From Cuspidothrix sp046080565 (GTDB lineage: Bacteria > Cyanobacteriota > Cyanobacteriia > Cyanobacteriales > Nostocaceae), in NCBI GenBank assembly GCA_046080565.1, contig JBJTUF010000056.1:1-20179 (forward strand): DNA of 20,179 bases, given 5' to 3'. Below, piece after piece: positions 12,565 to 19,471 of the stretch. Positions within the stretch are counted from its first letter, which is position 1. Every line of letters begins with the position of its first letter. Under the pieces are notes generated by a model. That model was given only the letters and a program-made list of their open reading frames with translations. It was not told the DNA's origin and searched no databases. Both the position numbers and the translations under genes were made by a program.

Positions 12565-13935
12565 ATGAAAGTCACCCAAAGTAAAATTAACGAATTGCTA
12601 AATGAATCAAGATGCGAACATAATCAAAAAAAACAAGGAGAAAAGAAAAATAAATCCTGTACCCAACAAGCTCAACCAGGTGCGGCTCAAGGAGGTTGTG
12701 CATTCGATGGGGCGATGATAGCATTAGTTCCTATTACGGATGCTGCTCATTTAGTACATGGTCCGATCGCTTGCGCTGGCAATTCCTGGGGCAGTCGTGG
12801 TAGTCTGTCTTCTGGACCGATGCTTTATAAAACAGGTTTTACTACCGATGTGGGCGAAAATGATGTAATTTTCGGTGGTGAGAAAAAGCTTTATAAGGCA
12901 ATTATAGAAGTTAATGAACGTTACAAACCTGCGGCAGTTTTTGTTTATGCTACTTGTGTAACGGCTTTAATTGGTGATGATATAGAAGCAGTTTGTAAGG
13001 TAGCAGCCGAAAAAATTGGCACTCCTGTTATTCCTGTTATTGCTCCTGGATTTATTGGCAGTAAAAACTTAGGTAATCGCTTTGGAGGCGAAGCTTTATT
13101 AGATTATGTAGTTGGAACTGCTGAACCTGAATATACTACACCATTCGATATTAATTTGATTGGTGAATACAATATTGCTGGAGAAATGTGGGGCGTTTTA
13201 CCCTTATTTGAAAAATTAGGTATTCGGGTTTTATCGAAAATTACTGGTGATGCACGTTATGCAGAAGTGCGCTATGCTCACCGGGCTAAATTAAATGTGA
13301 TGATTTGCTCACGCGCTTTATTAAATATGGCGCGAAAAATGGAGGAACGTTACGGTATTCCTTACATTGAGGAGTCATTTTATGGAATTAAAGATATTAA
13401 CCGTTGTTTGCGAACTGTGGCTGCTAAATTAGGTGATGCTGATTTACAGGAACGTACAGAAAAACTCATTGCTGAAGAAACTGCGGCTTTAGATATTGCC
13501 CTTGCTCCCTATCGAGCCAAGTTAAAGGGAAAACGTATTGTTCTCTATACTGGTGGTGTGAAAAGTTGGTCAATTATTTCCGCCGCCAAAGATTTGGGAA
13601 TTGAAGTTGTGGCTACCAGTACCCGCAAAAGTACAGAAGAAGATAAAGCCAAAATCAAAAATTTGTTGGGTAAAGATGGCATTATGTTAGAGAAGGGGAA
13701 CGCCTCCGAACTCCTAAAATTAATTGCCGAAACTAACGCAGATATGCTTATTGCTGGAGGCAGAAATCAATATACTGCTCTCAAAGCCAGAATTCCCTTT
13801 TTAGATATTAACCAAGAACGTCATCATCCTTACGCGGGTTATGTGGGCATGGTGGAAATGGCCAAGGAGTTGACTGAAGCTTTATATAGTCCTGTGTGGC
13901 AGCAAATTCGTAAACCAGCGCCCTGGGAAGTTTAG
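12565..13935 (+). CDS. nifE: FeMo-cofactor scaffold protein NifE
   Basis: A 456-residue NifE, partner of NifN in the alpha2beta2 scaffold on which NifB-co is converted to FeMo-cofactor; it is homologous to NifD. Conserved cysteines that bind the scaffold's Fe-S cluster are visible: Cys45 (GAAQGGCAFDGA), Cys70 (HGPIACAGNSWGSRGS) and Cys131 (VYATCVTALIGDD). Other hallmarks are VIPVIAPGFIGSKNLGNR, GEYNIAGEMWGVLPLFEKLG, YGIPYIEESFYGI, LYTGGVKSWSIISAAKDLG and IPFLDINQERHHPYAGYVG. The N-terminus is the Lys/Cys-rich leader typical of cyanobacteria. The C-terminus ends at KPAPWEV, slightly short of the Anabaena protein as I remember it. The ATG at 12565 has only a weak GAGA-type ribosome site. Confidence 0.96.
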   Translation: MKVTQSKINELLNESRCEHNQKKQGEKKNKSCTQQAQPGAAQGGCAFDGAMIALVPITDAAHLVHGPIACAGNSWGSRGSLSSGPMLYKTGFTTDVGENDVIFGGEKKLYKAIIEVNERYKPAAVFVYATCVTALIGDDIEAVCKVAAEKIGTPVIPVIAPGFIGSKNLGNRFGGEALLDYVVGTAEPEYTTPFDINLIGEYNIAGEMWGVLPLFEKLGIRVLSKITGDARYAEVRYAHRAKLNVMICSRALLNMARKMEERYGIPYIEESFYGIKDINRCLRTVAAKLGDADLQERTEKLIAEETAALDIALAPYRAKLKGKRIVLYTGGVKSWSIISAAKDLGIEVVATSTRKSTEEDKAKIKNLLGKDGIMLEKGNASELLKLIAETNADMLIAGGRNQYTALKARIPFLDINQERHHPYAGYVGMVEMAKELTEALYSPVWQQIRKPAPWEV

Positions 13936-14033
13936 GTGACAGGGAGGTAGGAGGAGCAGGGGAAAAAATTCTTTCTTCTTTCTTCTCCATTCTGAACTGC
14001 TGACTTCTGACAAATTATTTTGAGATTATATTT

Positions 14034-15368
14034 ATGGCGATCGCAATTGTTCCAGAAAAGTCTGTGACTGTAAACCCCCTCAAACAAAGTCAGGCCTTAG
14101 GCGCTTCTTTAGCCTTCTTGGGTTTGAAGGGAACTATGCCTTTATTTCATGGTTCTCAGGGTTGTACAGCCTTTGCAAAAGTAGTTTTAGTGCGCCATTT
14201 TCGGGAAGCAATTCCCCTTGCTACTACCGCCATGACAGAAGTTACTACTATTTTAGGTGGTGAGGAAAATGTCGAGCAAGCTATTCTCACTTTAGTGGAA
14301 AAAGTTCAACCAGAAATAATTGGTTTATGTACCACTGGTTTAACAGAAACTAGAGGCGATGATATGGAAATGTTCTTAAAAGAAATTCGAGAACGTCATC
14401 CTGAACTTAATCATTTAGCCATTATTTTTGCTCCTACTCCTGACTTTAAAGGTGCATTGCAAGACGGTTTTGCAGTTGCAGTCGAAAGTATAGTTAAAGA
14501 AATTCCTAAAGCTGGCGGAATTAAACCCGAACAAATCACAATTTTAGCTGGTTCTGCCCTCACTCCTGGAGATGTCCAAGAAATTCGAGAAATGGTAACA
14601 GATTTTGGTCTAGAACCAATTTTTGTTCCTGACTTAGGAGCTTCTTTAGATGGACATTTAGAAGATGGTTATACTCCCATAACTGCTAGTGGCACAACCT
14701 TAAAAGAATTACGTTCTTTAGGTAGTTCTGCTTTTACCTTAGCATTAGGTGAAAGTATGTTAGGCGCGGCGAAAATTTTAGAGCAACGCTTCGGAACAAG
14801 TTATCAAGTATTTAGAGACTTAACAGGATTAGAACCTGTAGATCAATTTCTGCAAAAATTATCTTTATTAAGTGGAAATCCCGTTCCTGAAAAATATCGT
14901 CGTCAACGTCGGCAATTGCAAGACGCAATGTTAGATACTCACTTTTATTTTAGTTCCAAAGAAGTATCTTTAGCTTTAGAACCGGATTTGTTATGGACAA
15001 TGGTAGGATTTTTGCAATCAATGGGAGCAAAAATTCATAACGCCGTCACCACAACTCGTTCCCCATTATTAGAACATCTTCCCATTCAAAATATCACCAT
15101 TGGCGATTTAGAAGATTTTGAAAAATTGGCAATAGGTTCTGATCTATTGATTGGTAATTCTAACCTAAATACCATCTCCAAACGTCTCTCAATTCCTCTC
15201 TATCGTTTAGGTATTCCCATCTATGACCGATTAGGAAACGGTCTATTTACTAAAGTAGGCTATCGCGGAACTATGGAGCTTCTTTTTGGCATGGGAAACC
15301 TATTCATAGAACACGAAGAATCATCAATGATGAACCAATGGTCATCAGTAATGAATCAGGAATCATAG
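14034..15368 (+). CDS. nifN: FeMo-cofactor scaffold protein NifN
   Basis: A 444-residue NifN, NifK-like subunit of the NifEN scaffold. Visible are the single cluster-ligand Cys44 (FHGSQGCTAF), LCTTGLTETRGDD with Cys98, FAPTPDFKGALQDGF, VPDLGASLDGHL, LGESMLGAAKILEQRFG, LSGNPVPEKYRRQRRQLQDAMLD and SIPLYRLGIPIYDRLGNG. The ATG lies 98 bp after nifE and is followed by a HIP1 octamer (GCGATCGC from 14037). The ribosome site is poor, so translation may depend on coupling or an AU-rich leader. The last residues form a short imprecise repeat, SSMMNQW-SSVMNQE-S, encoded by two degenerate 21-bp units (15321-15362); this looks like a recent tail extension. The stop codon is the first triplet of a dispersed hairpin repeat. 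Confidence 0.96.
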   Translation: MAIAIVPEKSVTVNPLKQSQALGASLAFLGLKGTMPLFHGSQGCTAFAKVVLVRHFREAIPLATTAMTEVTTILGGEENVEQAILTLVEKVQPEIIGLCTTGLTETRGDDMEMFLKEIRERHPELNHLAIIFAPTPDFKGALQDGFAVAVESIVKEIPKAGGIKPEQITILAGSALTPGDVQEIREMVTDFGLEPIFVPDLGASLDGHLEDGYTPITASGTTLKELRSLGSSAFTLALGESMLGAAKILEQRFGTSYQVFRDLTGLEPVDQFLQKLSLLSGNPVPEKYRRQRRQLQDAMLDTHFYFSSKEVSLALEPDLLWTMVGFLQSMGAKIHNAVTTTRSPLLEHLPIQNITIGDLEDFEKLAIGSDLLIGNSNLNTISKRLSIPLYRLGIPIYDRLGNGLFTKVGYRGTMELLFGMGNLFIEHEESSMMNQWSSVMNQES

Positions 15369-15483
15369 GTTGGGTTGAGGAACGTTCACGAAGTGTGGCG
15401 TTCACGGTAGCGTGCTGGAGGCATCAGCCATAAACCAACATTTGGATGAGTTTGTTGGGTTTCACCTCGTTCTACCCAACCTA
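15366..15483. repeat. TAGGTTGGGT...ACCCAACCTA inverted repeat after nifN
   Basis: Perfect 10-bp arms at 15366-15375 and 15474-15483 flank about 98 bp containing GCGTTCACGGTAGCGTG-type cyanobacterial repeats. Same family as the hairpin at 379-407. It fills most of the nifN-nifX spacer and its left arm overlaps the nifN stop. Confidence 0.5.
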
Positions 15484-15546
15484 CCTTAATAACTTAAATC
15501 CGTGTCATCCTCAAATCCGTTTAATCCGTGTTCAAACAAAGGACAA

Positions 15547-15966
15547 ATGAAAGTGAAAATTGCCTTTACCACAACTGACAGAATTCATGTTAATGCCCAT
15601 TTTGGTTGGGCTAAGGAAATTGATGTTTATGAAATTTCCGATAACGGATATGAATTCTTAGAAACTCTCAAGTTTGAAGGTGATCTAAAAGAAGATGGTA
15701 ATGAAGATAAAATTACCCCTAAACTTCAAGCCCTGAATGATTGCACAATTGTTTATGTCGTCGCTATTGGTGGTAGTGCTGCCGCCCGATTAATTAAGAA
15801 GGGTGTCACCCCAGTTAAGGCTAAATCTGAAGAGGAAAAGATTGCCGAAATTCTTGACAAATTAGTGAAAACTCTCAAAGGTAATCCTCCCCCTTGGTTA
15901 CGCAAAGCTTTACAACAGAAAAAACCCAGTTTTGCAGAAGAACTTGAGAACGAAGCAACAGTATGA
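15547..15966 (+). CDS. nifX: FeMo-cofactor carrier protein NifX
   Basis: A 139-residue NifX of the dinitrogenase iron-molybdenum cofactor-binding fold shared with NafY and the NifB C-terminus; it binds cofactor precursors and passes them between NifB, NifEN and apo-nitrogenase. The core MKVKIAFTTTDRIHVNAHFG starts at this ATG, preceded by AAAGGA (15538-15543). A longer frame from 15502 begins in repeat DNA and encodes a non-conserved leader, so I reject that start. Conserved features are NAHFGWAKEIDVYEI with its His, and VYVVAIGGSAAARLIKKGVTPV near residues 70-92. The stop overlaps the DUF269 gene start (ATGA at 15963-15966), showing translational coupling. Confidence 0.94.
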   Translation: MKVKIAFTTTDRIHVNAHFGWAKEIDVYEISDNGYEFLETLKFEGDLKEDGNEDKITPKLQALNDCTIVYVVAIGGSAAARLIKKGVTPVKAKSEEEKIAEILDKLVKTLKGNPPPWLRKALQQKKPSFAEELENEATV

Positions 15967-16439
15967 GTACAAATGATGTGAATGGCACTGGTAAAAATAC
16001 AGAGCTAGTTTTAACTCCCTTCCAAAAATCATTAGTTCAACAAATTCGGGCGCAAGATAGTTATGGTTTTTATCGGAATTGGTCTGATGAATTAATTCTT
16101 AAACCCTATATTGTTACTAAACAAAAGAAACGGGAAATTTCTATTGAAGGTGAAGTTGATCCTGCCACAATTTCTCGTATCAATGCCTTCTTTCGAGCAG
16201 TAGCTGCCAGTATTGAAAAAGAAACTGGACTTATTTCTAATGTGGTTGTGGAATTAGGACATGAAGGTTTTGGCTGGGCTTTGGTATTTTCTGGACGCTT
16301 ATTATTCGCTGTAAAAACTTTACGGGATGCCCATCGTTTTGGTTTTGATTCCTTTGAAAAGTTAGAGGAAGAAGGCTCAAAATTTGTGGAAAAAGGCATT
16401 GATTTAGCCAAGCGTTTCCCTGAAGTTGGAAAACTTTAA
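15963..16439 (+). CDS. NifX-associated nitrogen fixation protein (DUF269)
   Basis: A 158-residue protein of the NifX-associated/DUF269 family, found beside nifX in most diazotrophs. Visible core: TPFQKSLVQQIRAQDSYGFY (about 18-37), ISRINAFFRAVAASIEKETG (70-89), then VELGHEGFGWALVFSGRLL and KTLRDAHRFGFDSFEKL. It overlaps nifX by 4 bp (ATGA), so the two are translated together. The exact biochemical role is unsettled; conservation and coupling with nifX point to late FeMo-cofactor handling in the cytoplasm. Confidence 0.92.
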   Translation: MSTNDVNGTGKNTELVLTPFQKSLVQQIRAQDSYGFYRNWSDELILKPYIVTKQKKREISIEGEVDPATISRINAFFRAVAASIEKETGLISNVVVELGHEGFGWALVFSGRLLFAVKTLRDAHRFGFDSFEKLEEEGSKFVEKGIDLAKRFPEVGKL

Positions 16440-16442
16440 TTA

Positions 16443-16535
16443 GTCAGTTGTCAGTGGTCAGTTGTCAGTGGTTAGATGGGACTTTCAAATTTTTTCTCTT
16501 CTATAGCAAATTACAACTGACAAAGCACAACTGAC
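16443..16535. repeat. Inverted arrays of a GTCAGTTG 14-mer
   Basis: GTCAGTTGTCAGTG occurs twice in tandem (16443-16456, 16457-16470). The complementary CAACTGAC occurs twice with the same 14-bp period at 16514-16521 and 16528-16535, so the transcript can fold into a register-shiftable hairpin between the DUF269 and DUF683 genes. The right array runs into ACAAAGGACAAA (16534-16545), which also supplies the ribosome site of the next gene. Confidence 0.55.
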
Positions 16536-16549
16536 AAAGGACAAAAAAT

Positions 16550-16750
16550 ATGACCATTGAAGAAATCACCACTCAAATTAAAAAGCTAAATAGTAAAGCA
16601 GGTCAAATGAAAATGGATCTGCATGATTTAGCAGAAGGACTACCCACAGACTACGAAAAACTTATGGATGTTGCTGCTGCAACTTATGAAATCTACTGTC
16701 AGTTAGATGGACTGAAGCAACAACTCAAAAAAATGGAGAATTCTAAATGA
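16550..16750 (+). CDS. DUF683 (CCE_0567-type) nif-associated helical protein
   Basis: A 66-residue all-helical protein beginning MTIEEITTQIKKLNSKAGQM, with heptad spacing across two helices (residues 4-28 and 33-63). The family is known from cyanobacterial and other nif clusters and forms helix bundles; no catalytic residues are evident. AAAGGA (16536-16541) precedes the ATG. The TGA overlaps the nifW start (ATGA, 16747-16750). Its role in nitrogen fixation is not firmly established; constant proximity to nifX and nifW suggests an accessory function. Confidence 0.88.
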   Translation: MTIEEITTQIKKLNSKAGQMKMDLHDLAEGLPTDYEKLMDVAAATYEIYCQLDGLKQQLKKMENSK

Positions 16751-17064
16751 GTCAGAATTTTGATGAATTCAAAAAACTCGTAGATGCAGAAGAATTTTTT
16801 ATCTTTTTTAATCTACCTTACGATCCCAAATTTGTGAACGTTAATCGTTTACATATTTTGAAGAAATTTTCTCAGTTCATGAGTCAAATTGATGATAGTC
16901 AACCTCATCTCAATGAACAAGAAAGATTAGAGAAATATTGTTTAGCTTTACAACAAGCTTATCAGGTGTTTATAGAATCCACACCCCATGAACAAAAGTT
17001 GTTCAAAGTGTTTAATGATAAGCCCAAAAATGTAGTCACCCTAACAGAAATCACCTCAGATTAG
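16747..17064 (+). CDS. nifW: Nitrogenase-stabilising/protective protein NifW
   Basis: A 105-residue NifW, a small helical protein reported to bind MoFe protein and help its maturation or protection from oxygen. Typical residues are FKKLVDAEEFFIFFNLPYDP (8-27), VNRLHILKKFSQFM (31-44) and YCLALQQAYQVFIESTPHEQ (64-83). It starts inside the stop of the DUF683 gene and its own stop (TAG 17062-17064) forms part of the AGGAG ribosome site of hesA, so three genes are tightly coupled. Length is normal for the cyanobacterial family. Confidence 0.93.
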   Translation: MSQNFDEFKKLVDAEEFFIFFNLPYDPKFVNVNRLHILKKFSQFMSQIDDSQPHLNEQERLEKYCLALQQAYQVFIESTPHEQKLFKVFNDKPKNVVTLTEITSD

Positions 17065-17074
17065 GAGTTAAAAA

Positions 17075-17857
17075 GTGATCAACCTCACGCCTACCGAATT
17101 GGAACGCTATAGTCGCCAAATGATGCTTCCTAATTTTGGCGAATTAGCTCAAAAGCGCCTGAAATCAGCGACTGTTTTGGTGTCGGGTGTGGGTGGATTA
17201 GGCGGTACGGCGGCGCTTTACTTAGCAGTAGCGGGCGTTGGGCGGCTAATCCTAGTCCGGGGTGGAGATTTGCGGCTAGATGACATGAATCGTCAGATTT
17301 TGATGACTGACGACTGGGTGGGTAAACCCAGAGTATTCAAAGCGCAGGAAACACTTAAAGCCATCAATCCTGATGTCCAAGTAGACGTGGTTCACGATTA
17401 CATTACCGCCGAAAACGTGGATGAGTTGGTGCAGTCGGCGGATATGGCTTTAGATTGCGCCCACAATTTTAATGAACGCAATTTGTTAAATGAAGCCTGT
17501 GTGCGCTGGCGTAAGCCCATGGTAGAGGCGGCGATGGATGGTATGGAGGCTTACCTCACCACGATTATTCCTGGTGTTACGCCTTGTTTATCCTGTCTAT
17601 TTCCAGAAAAACCGGATTGGGATCGGCGGGGGTTTTCAGTGCTGGGGGCGGTTTCTGGGACTTTAGCTTGTTTGACAGCGCTGGAAGCGGTGAAGCTAAT
17701 TACTGGTTTTAGTCAACCACTGTTGTCAGAATTGCTCACAATTGACTTTAACAGAATGCAATTTGCTAAACGTCGTTCTCACCGCGATCGCAATTGTCCA
17801 GTCTGCGGTAATACTGCCCCTTGGAGATATTCCCAATCTCAAACTGCAACGGTGTAA
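17075..17857 (+). CDS. hesA: HesA, MoeB/ThiF-family E1-like protein
   Basis: A 260-residue E1-like adenylyltransferase starting at GTG 17075, with AGGAG at 17063-17067. ERYSRQMMLPNFGELAQKRL (10-29) is the family opening. The nucleotide-binding loop VSGVGGLGG is at 36-44, followed by NRQILM (72-77). Two CxxC pairs (PCLSC 171-174, CPVC 241-244) should bind structural zinc. I see no Cys between 174 and 199, where related enzymes often have a catalytic or transfer cysteine, so it may only adenylate, or use another residue. HesA is found in heterocystous nif clusters and is needed for full nitrogenase activity; a role in molybdenum or sulfur delivery to cofactor assembly is inferred. Confidence 0.93.
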   Translation: MINLTPTELERYSRQMMLPNFGELAQKRLKSATVLVSGVGGLGGTAALYLAVAGVGRLILVRGGDLRLDDMNRQILMTDDWVGKPRVFKAQETLKAINPDVQVDVVHDYITAENVDELVQSADMALDCAHNFNERNLLNEACVRWRKPMVEAAMDGMEAYLTTIIPGVTPCLSCLFPEKPDWDRRGFSVLGAVSGTLACLTALEAVKLITGFSQPLLSELLTIDFNRMQFAKRRSHRDRNCPVCGNTAPWRYSQSQTATV

Positions 17858-17920
17858 AGTCCCTCTATTTCAAAAATCCACATCCCAAATCAGAATATTC
17901 GCTACAGAATAGGAAACAAA

Positions 17921-18289
17921 ATGACTGTTACTTTAACAGAAAAGGCAGAATTTCGTCTGCGGGCATTTTTAAAAGGTTCTGCAACCGAAGACGCTAAAAA
18001 AGGTGTCCGTATCTCCGTTAAAGATGGTGGTTGCAGTGGCTATGAGTATGGTATCGAAATTACAAGTAAGCCCCAACCAGATGATATCGTATCTCAACAA
18101 GGAAATGTGTTGATTTACGTTGATGCTAAAAGTGCGCCCCTACTAGCAGGTGTGGTAGTTGATTTTGTTGAGGGAGTAATGGATAGCGGCTTCAAGTTTT
18201 CCAATCCCAATGCAACTGATACCTGCGGTTGTGGCAAGTCTTTTAAAGCAGGTGACTGTTCCCCTACAGGCGTACCTTGTGGGCAATAA
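17921..18289 (+). CDS. hesB: HesB, A-type iron-sulfur carrier (IscA-like)
   Basis: A 122-residue A-type Fe-S carrier. The three invariant cysteines are Cys38 (VKDGGCSGYEYG) and Cys102/Cys104 (TDTCGCGKSF), with GVMDSGFKFSNPNA (85-98) before the CGCG motif. Two further Cys (113, 120) lie in a C-terminal extension, SPTGVPCGQ, seen in nif-cluster HesB proteins. It likely delivers clusters to nitrogenase components or to FdxH downstream. It follows hesA by 63 bp with GGAAAC ahead of the ATG, and fdxH comes after a 116-bp spacer that contains two stem-loops. Confidence 0.94.
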   Translation: MTVTLTEKAEFRLRAFLKGSATEDAKKGVRISVKDGGCSGYEYGIEITSKPQPDDIVSQQGNVLIYVDAKSAPLLAGVVVDFVEGVMDSGFKFSNPNATDTCGCGKSFKAGDCSPTGVPCGQ

Positions 18290-18310
18290 GTTACATATTT
18301 CTTAGGTAAA

Positions 18311-18389
18311 TTTCAAAACTGAGATCCTTGATTTTGAAAGCAGCCAGAGAAACTTAATTCAGTCCGAAAATTTCACTTCATTTAAGTTT
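18311..18389 (+). promoter_or_regulatory. Two stem-loops in the hesB-fdxH leader
   Basis: TTTCAAAA (18311-18318) pairs perfectly with TTTTGAAA (18332-18339). AAACTTAA (18350-18357) pairs with TTAAGTTT (18382-18389), whose last base abuts the GAGGAG ribosome site of fdxH (18390-18395). The layout could set fdxH mRNA processing, stability or ribosome access. No T-run follows either stem. Confidence 0.4.
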
Positions 18390-18405
18390 GAGGAGAACCT
18401 TGAAA

Positions 18406-18705
18406 ATGGCTTCCTATCAAGTCAGATTGATCAGCAAAAAAGAAGGATTCGACACCACAGTTGAAATTGATGAAGACACCACAATTCTAGAAGGAGCAGA
18501 AGAAGCTGGTATTGAATTACCTTTCTCTTGTCATTCTGGCGCTTGCTCTAGCTGTGTCGGTAAAGTTGTTGAAGGTGAAATCAATCAAGACAATCAATCC
18601 TTCCTAGATGATGAGCAAATGGGCAAAGGATTCGCTTTATTGTGTGTTACCTATCCTCGCTCTAACTGCACAATCAAAACCCACCAAGAACCTTATCTTG
18701 CTTAA
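18406..18705 (+). CDS. fdxH: Heterocyst [2Fe-2S] ferredoxin FdxH
   Basis: A 99-residue plant-type ferredoxin. The [2Fe-2S] ligands are Cys42, Cys47 and Cys50 (SCHSGACSSC) and Cys80 (ALLCVTYP). MASYQVRLISKKEGFDTTVE is the heterocyst-type N-terminus, and it matches the 99-residue length of Anabaena FdxH. FdxH donates electrons to the nitrogenase Fe protein in heterocysts; Lys10/Lys11-type basic residues near the start are characteristic. The ATG at 18406 has a strong GAGGAG 10 bp upstream, so I prefer it to the longer frame from 18388, which would include the ribosome site. It closes the nif/hes run and is followed by a terminator-like palindrome. Confidence 0.95.
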   Translation: MASYQVRLISKKEGFDTTVEIDEDTTILEGAEEAGIELPFSCHSGACSSCVGKVVEGEINQDNQSFLDDEQMGKGFALLCVTYPRSNCTIKTHQEPYLA

Positions 18706-18715
18706 TACAACATTA

Positions 18716-18736
18716 GGGTTTAGCAATGCTAAACCC
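18716..18736 (+). terminator. GGGTTTAG palindrome after fdxH
   Basis: GGGTTTAG (18716-18723) pairs with CTAAACCC (18729-18736) around CAATG, 10 bp after the fdxH stop, followed by CCTACTTTAAAA. A likely end of the fdxH transcript. It contains an ATG (18726) that I do not accept as the start of the next gene. Confidence 0.5.
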
Positions 18737-18745
18737 CTACTTTAA

Positions 18746-18780
18746 AAATGATGAAGGATGTTTATCATCTTTCATCATTT
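18746..18780. repeat. Long hairpin between fdxH and the FeoA-like gene
   Basis: Arms 18746-18760 and 18766-18780 (15 bp each, one mismatch) around TTTAT. On the minus strand it is followed by a short T-run, on the plus strand by CAATTTTC. It could be a bidirectional terminator or a transcription-start leader hairpin for the next gene, 30 bp away. Confidence 0.5.
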
Positions 18781-18809
18781 CAATTTTCACTTTATATTTT
18801 TACAATACA

Positions 18810-19061
18810 ATGTTTAGTCCTTTTAGTGTTATAGGTTGTTCTTTAGAATTGCTAAAATCTGGAGATTGTGGCATAGTTACTGTTTGTAAATCTCAAGATG
18901 AAATAATTAGAAAAAAGCTAATTTTTATGGGAATAAAAACAGGAACTACCATTACTGTAGAACAGCAATTTCCCACTTTTGTAATTAAATGTGGTAGTTT
19001 ATCCATGACAATAGATCGGGAAATAGCACGGGCTATTTATGTGCGAGTAATTGATGGATGA
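18810..19061 (+). CDS. FeoA-domain protein
   Basis: An 83-residue FeoA-like SH3-fold protein: LLKSGDCGIVTVCKSQDEIIR, then KLIFMGIKTGTTITVEQQFP, the pattern L..G..g.V........l...GI..G..i.V. of FeoA, which works with the FeoB ferrous iron transporter. I choose ATG 18810; the longer frame from 18726 begins inside a terminator hairpin and adds a non-conserved hydrophobic leader. No feoB is in the window. The position after fdxH could mean iron supply to nitrogenase Fe-S assembly, though stand-alone FeoA-like proteins also have other roles. Confidence 0.8.
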   Translation: MFSPFSVIGCSLELLKSGDCGIVTVCKSQDEIIRKKLIFMGIKTGTTITVEQQFPTFVIKCGSLSMTIDREIARAIYVRVIDG

Positions 19062-19109
19062 AAAGATTGAGATTATGTTAATTCACAATTATATTTTATT
19101 ATATTTATT

Positions 19110-19138
19110 GTAGGGGTTTGGTACTACTAAACCCCTAC
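19110..19138 (+). terminator. GTAGGGGTTT hairpin after the FeoA-like gene
   Basis: Perfect 10-bp arms, GTAGGGGTTT (19110-19119) and AAACCCCTAC (19129-19138), with a 9-nt loop, 48 bp past the stop. The GTAGGGG motif recurs at 8212 and 19311, so it is both repeat-derived and a plausible terminator. Confidence 0.5.
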
Positions 19139-19308
19139 CCTTCTATAAGCATCATGATTAAATTCAAATATGATTCAGAAAATTATTTAATTGTTGAATT
19201 TGGGGGAAATTTGATAATTTTTACAAACAAACTCTAAAAAAATCTCTCCTTGTAAATGAAAATATAGCAGTATGCACTTGAATGAGATACAGTGATTAAA
19301 CTGCAAAA

Positions 19309-19376
19309 CCTGTAGGGGTGGGGAAACCCCGTCCTCGATTGTATTTCATCCAACCGATAACCGCTATAAATAAGAC
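19309..19376. repeat. Dispersed GTAGGGGTGGGG repeat and adjoining block
   Basis: GTAGGGGTGGGG then AAACCCCGTCCTCG forms a G/C-rich stem, followed by CATCCAACCGATAACCGCTA (19350-19369). A similar string, TTCAACCGATAGCGGCTAA, is found at 20113-20131. The 19062-19471 gap shows only this and the hairpin at 19110; I see no gene in it. Confidence 0.35.
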
Positions 19377-19471
19377 TTTCCCTCCTGCCTCCTACTATAT
19401 CACTTGATGTTAGAAATCGGGGATCAATGTATGTTATAATTGATAATTACTTCCATGTAATCGGTTAACAG

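Noticed and set aside
13808..13990. Antisense frame at the end of nifE
   Set aside because: Mostly complement of nifE and of a purine-rich spacer; proline-rich low-complexity translation.
15502..15546. Upstream start for nifX
   Set aside because: The extra 15 residues come from a tandem repeat (ATCCGTG-type) and are not NifX-like; the ATG at 15547 has the ribosome site and begins the conserved core.
16106..16411. Antisense frame in the DUF269 gene
   Set aside because: Fully covered by a conserved protein on the + strand.
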